DNA of 64,000 bases from Verrucomicrobiota bacterium (GTDB lineage Bacteria > Verrucomicrobiota > Verrucomicrobiia > Opitutales > Opitutaceae), in contig CAUJJL010000045.1 in the NCBI GenBank assembly GCA_963205455.1, positions 17,057-81,056 of the forward strand, given 5' to 3'. Under the pieces are notes generated by a model that saw only the letters and a program-made list of their open reading frames with translations, had not been told where the DNA came from and made no database searches. This document shows positions 24,874 to 34,227 of this stretch, piece after piece; the first letter of the stretch is position 1; the number at the start of each line of letters is the position of its first letter. The position numbers and the translations under genes were made by a program.

Positions 24874-25258
24874 TACCAGCGCCTTGATCGGCCTCGAACA
24901 CGAACTGGCGGAGAGCAGAGTCGGTCCGCTGCGAGACTATTTGGGCCGCCACAAGAGTGAAGACCTGGCCTGCAGTACCGTCACGGTGGGTGAACTGGCC
25001 TGCGGCGCTTCCGAGACTGCCACCCGCGTACTCCTCCGGCATCTTCGAAAGCTTCCCGTCTCGGAGGCACTGGCCTATCGGGCCGGAGAGTTGGATAGGC
25101 AGCTGATGCAGATCGGCGCCCGCTTGGGGGAAAACGACAATTGGATCGCAGCCACCGCACTTCACTATTCAGCCACGCTTCTCTACACGGACGGAGATTT
25201 TGATCGGGTCCCCGGCCTGAAACGAACCAAGGTCATCCAGCCGACGACCGAGAGATAG
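24860..25258 (+). CDS. vapC: VapC-type PIN-domain ribonuclease toxin
   Basis: 132 residues from the ATG at 24860, which places the first strand (LVLDTSALIGLE) at the very N-terminus as in other PIN toxins. The acidic active-site residues are all visible: Asp in LVLDTS, Glu in VGELACG, Asp in NDNWIAATAL and Asp in YTDGDFDRV. It should be a Mg2+-dependent RNase that cleaves tRNA or rRNA. It overlaps vapB by 14 bp and looks intact, unlike the other toxin module 4.5 kb upstream. Confidence 0.9.
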   Translation: MLVLDTSALIGLEHELAESRVGPLRDYLGRHKSEDLACSTVTVGELACGASETATRVLLRHLRKLPVSEALAYRAGELDRQLMQIGARLGENDNWIAATALHYSATLLYTDGDFDRVPGLKRTKVIQPTTER

Positions 25259-25360
25259 GACCCAATGCTTATCGGGTCGAAGAAGGGTCAATTCGTGGTC
25301 ATCGTGTGGTGCGGAGCACTTCTCTGGATGGACAAATAGGCACTCACTCGGTCGGCGATC

Positions 25361-26872
25361 TCAGGGGCACTCCGGTCGTGCGCCCTGCCAGCCTTTGCGC
25401 CATTGCTTCATCAGGCGGGAGAGGATCTCGGCCTGGCTGGGGTCGGCGGCGAGGTTGGTATTCTCCTGCGGATCCCCGACGGAATCATAGAGCTCGACGG
25501 CGTCTATGGTGGAATGATCATCGCGATGGACCCAGACGGTCAGGCGGTGATGGTCCGTGCGCATCGAGTAGCCCATGAGCTGAAACGCCTTCCCGTTTCC
25601 TTCGCGCTTTACCTCGCGTGGGTACTGACTGAAGGCCGCGCGTTTAATGGAGCGATCCGGCTGTACGAGCACGGGTTTCAGGCTGCTGCCTTCGAGGTGT
25701 GACGGCAACGGCAGGCCTGCGAGGTCACAAAGCGTCGGGTAAATGTCGACAAGCTCCGCCAGCGCCCGGGTGTGGGATCCCGCTGACTTGAGCCCCGGCG
25801 CAGAGATGATCAGTGGCACCCGTGTGTCGTTCTCGACATTCGAGTGTTTGCTCCACGCATGGTGCTCGCCGAGTTTCCATCCATGATCGCCCCACAGCAC
25901 TACGATCGTGTTTTTCCTGAGACCCGTGCGCTCCAGTTCATCCAGCACAAGGCCGATCTGCGCGTCTACATAACTGGTCGCCGCGTAATAGGCGTGTTTC
26001 AACCGGCGCGCCACGTCCGCGGGAATCTGCCCATTCGGCATACCGTGATAGCGGCGCAATTCCCCTCCCGGCACAAGAATGGCATAATCCGGCGCGCCCT
26101 TTGGATAGAAAGGATTGGGCGCAAGCTGAATGCGTGCCGGATCATACAGGTCCCAATAACGTTTCGGCGAAACAAAGGGCAGGTGAGGTTTTGAAAAGCC
26201 GACCGCCAGGAAAAACGGCTCCTGCTTGCCCGCAAGTTCACCAAGCGTTGCGACCGCCAGGCGTGCCGTCTTTCCATCGGTGAAGGTGTCATCGGGCACA
26301 TCCTCGCCTTCGTAGGCGGGACCCCGGGAGCCTGGCGGTATGGCAGGCCTTCCTCCCTTGGTACCGCGGCGAGGAGCAACGCCCTCCGTCCGGCGATGCA
26401 GCCGCAGGTTTTCCTCATTGGCATATGTCGGCGCCGAAGGTGTGCCCCACGGCACGCTCCACGTCGCGGCATCATTGAAGCCGCCATGATAAATCTTGCC
26501 CATGCCCTGGGAAAAATAGCCGTGATTCTTGAAATGCTGTCCGAGCGTGACCACATCGGGCATCGCCTTTCGAAAATCCGTCTCAAGGTCCCAGACCTTG
26601 GTGGTGTCCGGTCGCGCACCGGTCATCACACTCGAGCGCGACGGCGAACAAACCGCCTGTTGCGCATAAGCGCGTTCAAAGAGCACACCTTGCTTTGCCA
26701 GACGATCAATGTTCGGGCTCACAACCGGCATGCCATAGCATCCGAGTTCGGGACGAAGATCGTCGACCGCGATGAACAGTACATTCGGATGCGATGGGCC
26801 TCCAGCGGCAACAAGCGAACCGCCGAGCGAAATCAATCCCAGCACATACCAGACAGGCGTAAGACATTTCAT
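25361..26872 (-). CDS. Exported sulfatase (iduronate-2-sulfatase-like)
   Basis: 503 residues from the ATG at 26872, which opens a signal peptide (about 1-23). An upstream in-frame ATG at 26998 would add 42 charged residues and is rejected. The core begins NVLFIAVDDLR, the formylglycine motif is Cys75-Ser-Pro-Ser-Arg, GKIYHGG and GDHGWKLGEH follow, and the GFSKPHLPF stretch is typical of iduronate-2-sulfatase relatives. It would remove sulfate esters from glycans outside the cytoplasm. It is downstream of an AraC-type regulator on the same strand (178 bp gap), which may control it. Confidence 0.9.
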   Translation of the reverse strand: MKCLTPVWYVLGLISLGGSLVAAGGPSHPNVLFIAVDDLRPELGCYGMPVVSPNIDRLAKQGVLFERAYAQQAVCSPSRSSVMTGARPDTTKVWDLETDFRKAMPDVVTLGQHFKNHGYFSQGMGKIYHGGFNDAATWSVPWGTPSAPTYANEENLRLHRRTEGVAPRRGTKGGRPAIPPGSRGPAYEGEDVPDDTFTDGKTARLAVATLGELAGKQEPFFLAVGFSKPHLPFVSPKRYWDLYDPARIQLAPNPFYPKGAPDYAILVPGGELRRYHGMPNGQIPADVARRLKHAYYAATSYVDAQIGLVLDELERTGLRKNTIVVLWGDHGWKLGEHHAWSKHSNVENDTRVPLIISAPGLKSAGSHTRALAELVDIYPTLCDLAGLPLPSHLEGSSLKPVLVQPDRSIKRAAFSQYPREVKREGNGKAFQLMGYSMRTDHHRLTVWVHRDDHSTIDAVELYDSVGDPQENTNLAADPSQAEILSRLMKQWRKGWQGARPECP

Positions 26873-27050
26873 GGTGAATTTTATTTTCTCACTTCTGGAT
26901 TCCTGCCGACTTCCTTCTTCGAAGCCGGGTCGCGGCCGGAATCCGCGCAATTCCCTTTTTACCCGAATACGGAAAGGAATCAAGCCGTGCTCATCCATCG
27001 AATCATTTTACGCCCTCAAACACAGCGTCCTAGACACCCACGTCCCAAAT

Positions 27051-27878
27051 TCATTCGCGCATTCGCCGACGGAAGGCCTGGGGCGATTCTCCCACGCAAC
27101 GCCCGAATACTTCATAAAATGCACTCAGCGACCCGAAGCCGCAGGCGAGTGCGACGTCCACAACCTTGTCATCATTCAGAAGCAGCAACCGCTGCGCATT
27201 GGTCACACGGCATTGCCGCAGGTAGTCGCCAATCGTGATGCCTGACAGACGTTGAAACAACGGCATGGCGTAATTGGGATGCAGGCCGGCCGAACCGGCG
27301 ACATCGGCGATGGACAGTTTCTCATGATAACGCTCCGCCATGCACCGGGCCATTGCTTCGACGTGCCTCAGATTGTTGGGCACGGATTTCACGCGCGCGT
27401 TTCGTTTCGGATTTTCTTCAACATCCGCCTTCTCAGCCATCCAGAGCAGGCACGCCTGGAGTTCGTACAACAATCGCCGCTGCTGCTGGTGATTCGCATT
27501 GGCGAGTTCCTTGACCCAGTCGAGCACAGCAAACCGCCCGGCGTTGTCCGCGGGAGCAACCCACCAGTTGCCTTCCATCAGTCCGCTGACAAAGCGCGCC
27601 GGCAGCGTCCAGCTCCACACCCACGCGAGCGGCACCGTGATCCACGCCATCCGACTCCGGCGGTCCGCCGCAACCAGGGTATGCGGCGTCGATCCCCAGA
27701 ACATCGTCAACCGCCGCGGAATCAACCGCCTCATCACCCCGCGATGCAGGTAGGTGACCTCTCCCTTCAGCAGATAGTTGATTTCAATCTCACTGTGATG
27801 ATGGATCCGCTCCATCGCACGAGGCGGCGAAAGCAGCCTGGCAGCCAGCCCAAAGGTCTCGAATCGAACATCCGGCAT
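27051..27878 (-). CDS. AraC-family transcriptional regulator with cupin-like sensor domain
   Basis: 275 residues from the ATG at 27878; an in-frame ATG at 27956 adds 26 residues. The N-terminal part has a cupin-like ligand pocket (RIHHHSEIEINYLLKG near residue 25, then GSTPHTL). The C-terminal 100 residues carry two helix-turn-helix units (LSIADVAGSAGLHPNYA and VVDVALACGFGSLSAFY) and end in SPQAFRRR, the AraC signature region. It should sense a sugar and activate nearby catabolic genes such as the sulfatase 178 bp downstream or the FAD oxidoreductase upstream. Its 5' end plus upstream DNA is duplicated at 29804-29934. Confidence 0.88.
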   Translation of the reverse strand: MPDVRFETFGLAARLLSPPRAMERIHHHSEIEINYLLKGEVTYLHRGVMRRLIPRRLTMFWGSTPHTLVAADRRSRMAWITVPLAWVWSWTLPARFVSGLMEGNWWVAPADNAGRFAVLDWVKELANANHQQQRRLLYELQACLLWMAEKADVEENPKRNARVKSVPNNLRHVEAMARCMAERYHEKLSIADVAGSAGLHPNYAMPLFQRLSGITIGDYLRQCRVTNAQRLLLLNDDKVVDVALACGFGSLSAFYEVFGRCVGESPQAFRRRMRE

Positions 27879-27940
27879 GTATCCTATTTTTCCGGAAAGA
27901 ATGGGCGTAGTACCCCGATGCTTCCAGCCGCAAAATGGCA
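27810..27940. repeat. Direct repeat, copy A (araC 5' end and upstream DNA)
   Basis: 131 bp covering the first codons of the araC gene and 62 bp upstream of its start recur at 29804-29934 in the same orientation. About seven differences were counted, six of them clustered in the upstream part (27906-27914). The copies flank the FAD oxidoreductase gene. Confidence 0.9.
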
Positions 27941-28010
27941 GGGCCTCCCCCTCCACGAGGAAGTCGAGACCTGCAGGAAACGCTCTGCGAATGGCGCGGA
28001 TGGAGTTGGC

Positions 28011-29693
28011 TCAATGAGCCTTCGTGGATTCAGGCTGAAGGGTCCACGCGAGCACCTGTCCATCCTCTGTCAATCGCTGCCGCAGCCTTTCAAAGTCGAT
28101 ATCCTGCACAGCCTTTTTCTCATCCATCGCCTGGACCGCCGCCGTTGCCGCAGATTGTCCCAACACCATAAACACCGGCTCCATCCGGATCGACCCAAAG
28201 GCGATGTGACTCGCCGAGAGGCAGACCGGCACAAGCAGATTGGCGCACTCCCTGGCGGACGGCACAATCGACTTGTAGCTGATGGGATACGGAGGGAATC
28301 CCTTGATCTGCACGTCACCTTCGTTTCGCACGTGACCTTGAGCGTCCACATAGCGCTGCTGGTTGTGCGAATCCATCGTGTACGCAGCCAGCGCAACCGG
28401 ATCTTTAGCCACGGCTTTCCCCTGGCAATTGTCCTGTGTCATCACGTAGTCGCTCACCATCCTTCGCGCCTCTCGCACATAGATCTGCTCCTGCCAGCCA
28501 TGGCCTTCCACAAACTCATCCTTCGTCATCCCCCAACGCGCGACTTCATTTCGCACCGCTTCAGGCACGCGCGGATGATTTGCCAGCGTCCACATCAACC
28601 CCTGCTGGTATAGGCGGTGCTGCGCCACGATCCTTTCGCGTTCGGCATAAGAAGCTTCAGGATAGTCGTAGTTCTGACCGATAAAATCTGTGGATACACC
28701 ATGCTTGTTGTTTGTGTCCGACTTGCGGTTGGGCATCGCGGAATTGATCCACGGCACCCTTCGCTCGCCGGATTCAAAATTGCGCAGCAGCAGTTCATAC
28801 CACAGCGGATCGTAGCCTTCCGGCTTGGCAAAAGGGATCCGGTTGTCGGGGTGATCCGTCAGGCACATCCGGAAACAATAGGCCTGCACGCGTTTGTCCG
28901 CGCCACCCTCCTCGCCCGGTCCCGTCGGGTCGATGTGCGGCAGAAGACCGCTGCTGGGATCGCCGGGCTTGATGTAGGGATCGATGCCCGGAAAAAGCTG
29001 ATGCGACTTCGCAAGTTGCGTCTGCACGCCGTTCGCTGTTTCTCCATACTGCGCGTTCGCCTCGCGACCCACCGTATAGGAAACCTTCGCCGCAGCCATG
29101 AGGTCACCTTCATAGGTCGCATCGATAAACATGCGACCGCGAAACACCTTCCCCGATTCCATCGCGATTGCCATGATGCGCCACGGAATGGAACGCGTCA
29201 GCGACACCCCAGTCTCGCGATTGAGCCTCTCGCCATATGCCACTTCGATGCCGTACTCACCCACCCAGTCATTGAAGATCTTGAGCGCCGCGCTCGGCTC
29301 GAATGTCCACATCGCCGTCTCGCCCGCACCCGTGCGTGTCTGCCCATCATCCTTATATTCGCGGCGGTCCTGCCACTTCCATGCGGATGGCTGATCGTAG
29401 TATCGGCGCACGGCCTGATAGAACTCGCGCGCAATGCCACCGATTGCCGCCTTGTTGCCAATGTCCGTCTGGCCAAGGCCTCCACTGCTCAACCCGCCCA
29501 ACCGCTGCGTGGGCTCGATCACCACAACGGTCCTGCCAAGTCGTTTTGCCTGAACCGCCGCCGCAAGCCCAGCTGATGTTCCCCCATAAATCACGACATC
29601 ATACTCTTTCACCGCACGCAGATCGCCCGCAAAACATAGCATCAGGAGCAAGAAGAGCAGGGCCTTGGATTTTTTGATGGCGCTATCAACCAT
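28011..29693 (-). CDS. Exported FAD-dependent oxidoreductase (FAD_oxidored family)
   Basis: 560 residues. A signal peptide (about 1-27) is followed by the dinucleotide-binding [16 protein letters not shown] with its closing Glu in [23 protein letters not shown] and the C-terminal [16 protein letters not shown] are typical of the PF12831-type family abundant in Planctomycetes and Verrucomicrobia. Its substrate is unknown; a sugar or sugar-acid oxidation is plausible. The gene lies between the two copies of the araC 5' fragment, so it was probably moved in, or left behind, during that rearrangement. A second, unexported family member lies at 30778. Confidence 0.87.
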   Translation of the reverse strand: MVDSAIKKSKALLFLLLMLCFAGDLRAVKEYDVVIYGGTSAGLAAAVQAKRLGRTVVVIEPTQRLGGLSSGGLGQTDIGNKAAIGGIAREFYQAVRRYYDQPSAWKWQDRREYKDDGQTRTGAGETAMWTFEPSAALKIFNDWVGEYGIEVAYGERLNRETGVSLTRSIPWRIMAIAMESGKVFRGRMFIDATYEGDLMAAAKVSYTVGREANAQYGETANGVQTQLAKSHQLFPGIDPYIKPGDPSSGLLPHIDPTGPGEEGGADKRVQAYCFRMCLTDHPDNRIPFAKPEGYDPLWYELLLRNFESGERRVPWINSAMPNRKSDTNNKHGVSTDFIGQNYDYPEASYAERERIVAQHRLYQQGLMWTLANHPRVPEAVRNEVARWGMTKDEFVEGHGWQEQIYVREARRMVSDYVMTQDNCQGKAVAKDPVALAAYTMDSHNQQRYVDAQGHVRNEGDVQIKGFPPYPISYKSIVPSARECANLLVPVCLSASHIAFGSIRMEPVFMVLGQSAATAAVQAMDEKKAVQDIDFERLRQRLTEDGQVLAWTLQPESTKAH

Positions 29694-29803
29694 TGTGATG
29701 AGGAAATTGAAGAAGAAACAGATGTGAAGGCGTGCGTACTGACCGGTTCAGACCCTTGGACACTGGCATCGAGCGTCAAGTGCAGAACCCAAGCCAATCT
29801 CAT

Positions 29804-29934
29804 CTCCATCGCACGAGGCGGCGAAAGCAGCCTGGCAGCCAGCCCAAAGGTCTCGAATCGAACATCCGGCATGCATCCTATTTTTCCGGAAAGAATGGGC
29901 GCAATTTCTGGATGCTTCCAGCCGCAAAATGGCA
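29804..29934 (-). pseudogene. Remnant of a second araC 5' end (direct repeat, copy B)
   Basis: Read on the minus strand this segment keeps the araC start (MPDVRFETFGLAARLL, then SPPRAM) but the homology stops there and the frame continues into unrelated sequence. It lies upstream of the FAD oxidoreductase on the same strand and just before the divergent operon starting at 29948. It could still carry the ancestral araC promoter and so drive the oxidoreductase. Confidence 0.8.
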
Positions 29935-29947
29935 TAGACTCGACGGC

Positions 29948-30763
29948 ATGTCTCCTTCCGCAGTCCTGCCGGAGCTCTCCTTCCCCGATCAGCTTGAGCG
30001 CGTACGGCTCTCTCTTCGCGCCCAACATGCAGCCTTGACGGGCGTCGCCCGTCTCTTCGCCGATGCCCTCGGAGAAGGTGGCGTCGTCCATGTCTACGCC
30101 AACGGACACTCCCGCCTAGCGGTCGAGGAGCTTTGCATCCGCATCGGCGCGCTCACCGGTTTTCATCCGCTCCTTCAGACCGGGCTCGTCACGTTCGTCG
30201 ACGTCGTTGGACCGAACGGCATCCGGCTCAACCAGACCATAGAAAAGGTCGAGGGACTCGGACGCCAGCTCCTTGCCGAGGTGGATGTTGGTCCAAACGA
30301 ACCCATGCTCGCCATCTCCGCCACGGGGCAGACCGCCGCCGCGGTGGACGCTGCGCTCGCCTGGCGTCAGATGCATCCCAACAACCCGCTCGTGCTGCTC
30401 TGCTGCCGCGAGCAGGCGCGTCAGGGTGCGCCCAAACACAGTTCGGGCAAAACCTTCTGGCACATCGCGGAGGAAGGTCCCGGCGTAGTCCATCTACTCG
30501 ACAATGCCATGCCGATGGGTGACACCACCGTCATGGTTTCCGGAGGCACGGGCAACTATCCGCTTTGTCCGCTTTCCTCCATCGGTGCGTTGAGTGTCAT
30601 CCAATGCCTGAATGAACTCACCTTGCGCGAACTTGATTCCCGCGGAATTCGCCATCCGGTGCTCCGCAACATGCATGTCGCCGACACGCGCGACACCTAC
30701 GATGCCTGGATCCGCGACCAGCGTCGGCGCTATGCCCGGGCGCTGCATCGCCCGACATCCTGA
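29948..30763 (+). CDS. SIS-domain sugar-phosphate-binding protein (UPF0309-like)
   Basis: 271 residues from the ATG at 29948. The frame is open upstream, but that part lies in the repeat. SIS-type features are VVHVYANGHSRLAVEE near residue 50, ISATGQTAAAVDAA near 125 and TVMVSGGTGNYP near 200. Relatives are sugar isomerases or N-acetyl-amino-sugar-phosphate-binding proteins. It is the first gene of a plus-strand operon; the next start is 14 bp downstream. Its presence suggests that a phosphorylated sugar, perhaps made by the ROK kinase of the operon, is isomerised or processed. No signal peptide. Confidence 0.75.
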   Translation: MSPSAVLPELSFPDQLERVRLSLRAQHAALTGVARLFADALGEGGVVHVYANGHSRLAVEELCIRIGALTGFHPLLQTGLVTFVDVVGPNGIRLNQTIEKVEGLGRQLLAEVDVGPNEPMLAISATGQTAAAVDAALAWRQMHPNNPLVLLCCREQARQGAPKHSSGKTFWHIAEEGPGVVHLLDNAMPMGDTTVMVSGGTGNYPLCPLSSIGALSVIQCLNELTLRELDSRGIRHPVLRNMHVADTRDTYDAWIRDQRRRYARALHRPTS

Positions 30764-30777
30764 TTCTCCCTGCCGAG

Positions 30778-32103
30778 ATGTTCACCTATTCAAAATCCAT
30801 TCCGGTCTACGGAGACTTTGACGTTGTCATTGTCGGCTCCGGCTCGGCAGGCGCGACTGCCACAATTGCTGCCGCCCGCGCGGGAGTGCGCACGCTGCTG
30901 ATCGAAAAACTGCCTTTTCTCGGAGGCACCTCCACCGCAGTCCTCGATACCTTTTACGGCTTCTATACTCCCGGGAAAACCAATCGCAAAGTTGTTGGCG
31001 GCGTGCCCGACGATCTTGTGGCAGAAATGCGGTCCATCGGCCCCGTGGTTGAGCGACCGAATACTTTCGGCGCAGGTACCGGCATTACGTATCATCCCGA
31101 CGAACTCAAGGTAGCATGGGAACGACTCGTCCGTCGCGCGGGAGCGCATGTGCTGCTGCACACGACCGTCCAGGATGTGATCCGCGGCGGAGACCGCTTC
31201 GAGGCCCTTGTGATTGCAACCAAGACCGGCCTGCAACTCGTCCGCGGTCGCGCGTTCATTGACGCCTCCGGCGACGCCGATCTCTGCGCGTACGGCGGAG
31301 TGCCCTTCGAACTCGCCGGCGCCGAGGCTCCCGCGCAAACGCTCACCACCTCCTTCCGCGTTGCCAATGTTGACATGGCTCAGCGCAAAACCGTGACCAA
31401 GGACCGGCTGCATGCGCTCATGGCTGAGGCCGCCACGACGCTCGGTTACCGGCTGCCACGACGGGAGGGTTCCGACCACATTACTCCTGTGGAAAACATG
31501 ACGGCCACGATCATGACGCGCCTCAATTCCTTTGAGCGCAACGCTGCCGGCGCGGTCATCAATGCGACAGACCCGGACCTCCTCACCCGCGCAGAAATGG
31601 ACGGACGCGAACAGGCGCTTGAATACATCCGTTTCCTGCACGATCGGGTGCCAGGCTACGGGAAGGCCCGCCTCGCCACCTTCGGTCCGCAGATCGGTGT
31701 CCGCGAAACGCGACGCGTCCATGGCCTGTACCGCCTCACAAAGGAGGATGTGCTCGAAGCGAGGCAGTTCGATGACCAGATCGGATTGTGCGGTGCACCC
31801 ATCGAGGACCATCACGATGGCGATGGCACACGCTGGCACTACCTGCCCGACGACCAATGTGTCGGCATTCCCTATCGCACGCTCGTGCCCCGTGGAATCG
31901 ACAATGTGGCAGTCGCCGGACGTTGTTTTTCAGCCACCCATGACGCGCATGCCAGCGTGAGGTCAATGGGACAATGCATGGTCATGGGACACGCGGCGGG
32001 TGTCGCCGCATCCATGATCGCGAGCCGGGGCGGTCGGTTCACCGACGTGGATGCCGCGCGCCTGCGTTCCACGCTCCGGTCCCAGGGAGCCATTCTCGAA
32101 TGA
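30778..32103 (+). CDS. FAD-dependent oxidoreductase (cytosolic, FAD_oxidored family)
   Basis: 441 residues with no signal peptide. The FAD-binding Rossmann motif is FDVVIVGSGSAGATATI near residues 14-30, with the ribose-binding Glu in LLIEKLPFLGG. AFIDASGDADLCAYGG and the late MGQCMVMGHAAG resemble FAD-dependent oxidoreductases of PF12831. The substrate is unknown. In this operon it may oxidise a sugar or polyol to a lactone or keto form, which would suit the phosphotriesterase-type hydrolase encoded further on (inference). It overlaps the ROK kinase gene by 4 bp (ATGA). Confidence 0.87.
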   Translation: MFTYSKSIPVYGDFDVVIVGSGSAGATATIAAARAGVRTLLIEKLPFLGGTSTAVLDTFYGFYTPGKTNRKVVGGVPDDLVAEMRSIGPVVERPNTFGAGTGITYHPDELKVAWERLVRRAGAHVLLHTTVQDVIRGGDRFEALVIATKTGLQLVRGRAFIDASGDADLCAYGGVPFELAGAEAPAQTLTTSFRVANVDMAQRKTVTKDRLHALMAEAATTLGYRLPRREGSDHITPVENMTATIMTRLNSFERNAAGAVINATDPDLLTRAEMDGREQALEYIRFLHDRVPGYGKARLATFGPQIGVRETRRVHGLYRLTKEDVLEARQFDDQIGLCGAPIEDHHDGDGTRWHYLPDDQCVGIPYRTLVPRGIDNVAVAGRCFSATHDAHASVRSMGQCMVMGHAAGVAASMIASRGGRFTDVDAARLRSTLRSQGAILE

Positions 32104-33065
32104 ACTGGATCGGCCTCGACATCGGTGGAACTCGCATCAAGGGCGGAGTCCTCGATGACGCCGGCCGGGTACTTACGCGGGCTGTCGAGGACACTCAGGT
32201 CCGGCAATCCTTGCGTGCCTTTGAGCGACAACTCGACAATCTCGTTTCCCGGCTGATGCGGCAGGCTCCCGGCATACTCGGCGGCATTGGCGCTGCCATC
32301 ACAGGCCCGGTCGATCCGGCGATTGGATGCGTCTACCTGCCAGGCAAGATCCGCGGACTCGATCGCCATCGCACGGTACCCTACCTTCGCAAACGCTGGA
32401 AGGTGCCCGTGACGGCCGACAACGATGGACGCCTTGCATGCCTCGCCGAGTGGCGCGCTGGCGCTGGCCGCGGCTGCGCGAATCTCGTCGTCTTCACGCT
32501 CGGCACGGGAATCGGGTCTGGAGTCGTGCTGGATGGGCGCCTGCTCACCGATCGTCATTGGCAGCGCGGCACGCAGTGCGGCCACATGATCATCGACGTG
32601 AACGGCCCCCGCTGCCTTACAGGCCCGCGCGGCACCGGGGAGAGCCTCGCCTCCGTCACCGCCCTCGTGCAGTCCGTGCGCGATCACCTTGCGCGCGGAC
32701 TTCCTTCGGTGCTTGGGAAAAAGGCACCGCACGAAATTGCGTTCACGGACATCGCGCTCGCGGTGCGACGCAAGGATCCGGTGATCACCGACATTTTCGA
32801 ACGATGGCTCAATCGTTTCGCGGCCGTTGTATTGAATACCTACTACGCCTACACCCCCGACCTGATCGTGCTGGCTGGCGGCCCCATGCACGCCGCGAGC
32901 ATCATTCTTCCACGCCTCGAAGCCGCGCTCAACACGGCCGCCTTTCGTGTGCCCCCTGATTACCCGATACCCGTGCGTGCCGCACGCTTCGTTGATGACG
33001 CCGGATGGATCGGCGCCGCCCTGAGCGGCAGCGATTTCGCGGCCAAAGAAAAGGACAGCGCATGA
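32100..33065 (+). CDS. ROK-family sugar kinase lacking the zinc motif
   Basis: 321 residues. The phosphate-binding LDIGGTRIKGG (residues 5-15), a TADNDGRLACLAEW stretch with the catalytic Asp, and FTLGTGIGSGVV identify an ROK kinase. ROK proteins normally carry a CxCGxxGC zinc motif after the GHM segment. Here the same place reads CLTGPRGTGE, so three of the four ligand cysteines are missing. The fold may be stabilised without zinc, as in some divergent members. It should phosphorylate a hexose or amino sugar imported by the symporter of this operon. It overlaps the oxidoreductase gene by 4 bp. Confidence 0.85.
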   Translation: MNWIGLDIGGTRIKGGVLDDAGRVLTRAVEDTQVRQSLRAFERQLDNLVSRLMRQAPGILGGIGAAITGPVDPAIGCVYLPGKIRGLDRHRTVPYLRKRWKVPVTADNDGRLACLAEWRAGAGRGCANLVVFTLGTGIGSGVVLDGRLLTDRHWQRGTQCGHMIIDVNGPRCLTGPRGTGESLASVTALVQSVRDHLARGLPSVLGKKAPHEIAFTDIALAVRRKDPVITDIFERWLNRFAAVVLNTYYAYTPDLIVLAGGPMHAASIILPRLEAALNTAAFRVPPDYPIPVRAARFVDDAGWIGAALSGSDFAAKEKDSA

Positions 33066-33142
33066 GCGACGCATCGCAGTCCCTCGTGAATGTTTTCCCT
33101 TCGACCATGGCAGTTCGTTCTGCACACCCCTGAGCCCTTCCC

Positions 33143-34207
33143 ATGAACAAGCCCGCCCCGTTGCCCATTCTCCCGACCCACGTCATCGGCTCCTATGCAT
33201 GGCCCGGTTGGTACCATTGCTGTCATGCCTGTGTGCGACGCGGTGAATTCGGTCCCATCGACCTCGAGGAACTGCAGAACGACGCGGTCGATCTTGCGAT
33301 CCGCGACCAGGAGGAGGCGGGACTCGACGTGATCTCCGACGGCGAAATGCGCCGCGCGGGTTTCTTCACGGCGGCCTTCTACGGTTTCATTCCCGGACTC
33401 GAATCCCTTCCGCCCACGCGTCTGCTCGGCGTGACGAGCCACGACCAGCAGCACCGGTTTCGCGCCACACGGCCATTCACCGTTCCGACAGGTTTCGGGA
33501 CCACCCAGGAATTCGGATACGCGAGGAAACGCACCTCCAAGCCACTCATGGTTCCATTGCCGGGTCCCTACACGCTCGCCGGTCGCATCCTCACCGGCGA
33601 GGGCCAGCCGTATCGTTCGCGCGAAGAGGCGGCGTGGGCACTCGTGCCGTTCCTGCAGGAGGAAATCCGGCAGCTCTTTGCCGCCGGCGCACGTTACGTG
33701 CAGATCGACGAACCGACGCCTGCAATCCACAAGGTGCAGGACGTGGACATCGCGAAACTTTTCAATGCGGTGGTCGACGGTGTGCGGAAGCCGGCTGACG
33801 CCGAGATCTGGTGTCACCTGTGTTTCGGAAACTTCGCAGGAAGACCGTATGCGCGGCGGGACTACGCGCCGGTCATCGACACCATCGCAAAGTTCAAGGT
33901 CGACCAGGTGCACCTGGAGTTCGCCGGAGTGGAGATGAACGGCATCGGGATCGTCGCTCCGCTTGCCAATGTCTTCAAACGCGTGTCCATCGGTGTGGTG
34001 GACGTGAAGCTACACCAGGTGGAGACTCCCGCGGATATCGCGGCGCGCATCCGCCTCGCTCTCCGCCATCTGCCCGCGGACAAACTCGCGCTCGCACCTG
34101 ATTGCGGCTTCAGCCAGACTCCCCGAGCGGGCGCACGAGGCAAGGCCACCGCTCTCACCACCGCTGCAGGCCTGGTCCGCGCCGAGATCAACGGCTCATC
34201 CCGGTAG
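33143..34207 (+). CDS. MetE-like (cobalamin-independent methionine synthase C-domain) protein
   Basis: 354 residues, a single barrel domain of the MetE C-terminal/UROD superfamily. It is about half the size of full MetE and lacks the N-terminal homologous domain. THVIGSY near residue 11, DVISDGEMRR, YVQIDEP and candidate zinc ligands in WCHLCFGN and APDCGFSQ are visible. Short proteins of this type are usually methyl or alkyl transferases of unknown partner, or lyases. It sits 78 bp after the ROK kinase and 21 bp before a phosphotriesterase-family gene in a sugar operon. That is an odd place for methionine synthesis and suggests a different role, such as handling a methylated sugar (speculative). 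Confidence 0.8.
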   Translation: MNKPAPLPILPTHVIGSYAWPGWYHCCHACVRRGEFGPIDLEELQNDAVDLAIRDQEEAGLDVISDGEMRRAGFFTAAFYGFIPGLESLPPTRLLGVTSHDQQHRFRATRPFTVPTGFGTTQEFGYARKRTSKPLMVPLPGPYTLAGRILTGEGQPYRSREEAAWALVPFLQEEIRQLFAAGARYVQIDEPTPAIHKVQDVDIAKLFNAVVDGVRKPADAEIWCHLCFGNFAGRPYARRDYAPVIDTIAKFKVDQVHLEFAGVEMNGIGIVAPLANVFKRVSIGVVDVKLHQVETPADIAARIRLALRHLPADKLALAPDCGFSQTPRAGARGKATALTTAAGLVRAEINGSSR

Positions 34208-34227
34208 TCCACCTTCTTTTACTTCTC

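Noticed and set aside
28617..29576. 319-residue plus-strand frame opposite the FAD oxidoreductase
   Set aside because: The minus-strand reading has a signal peptide and FAD motifs; the plus-strand reading has none.
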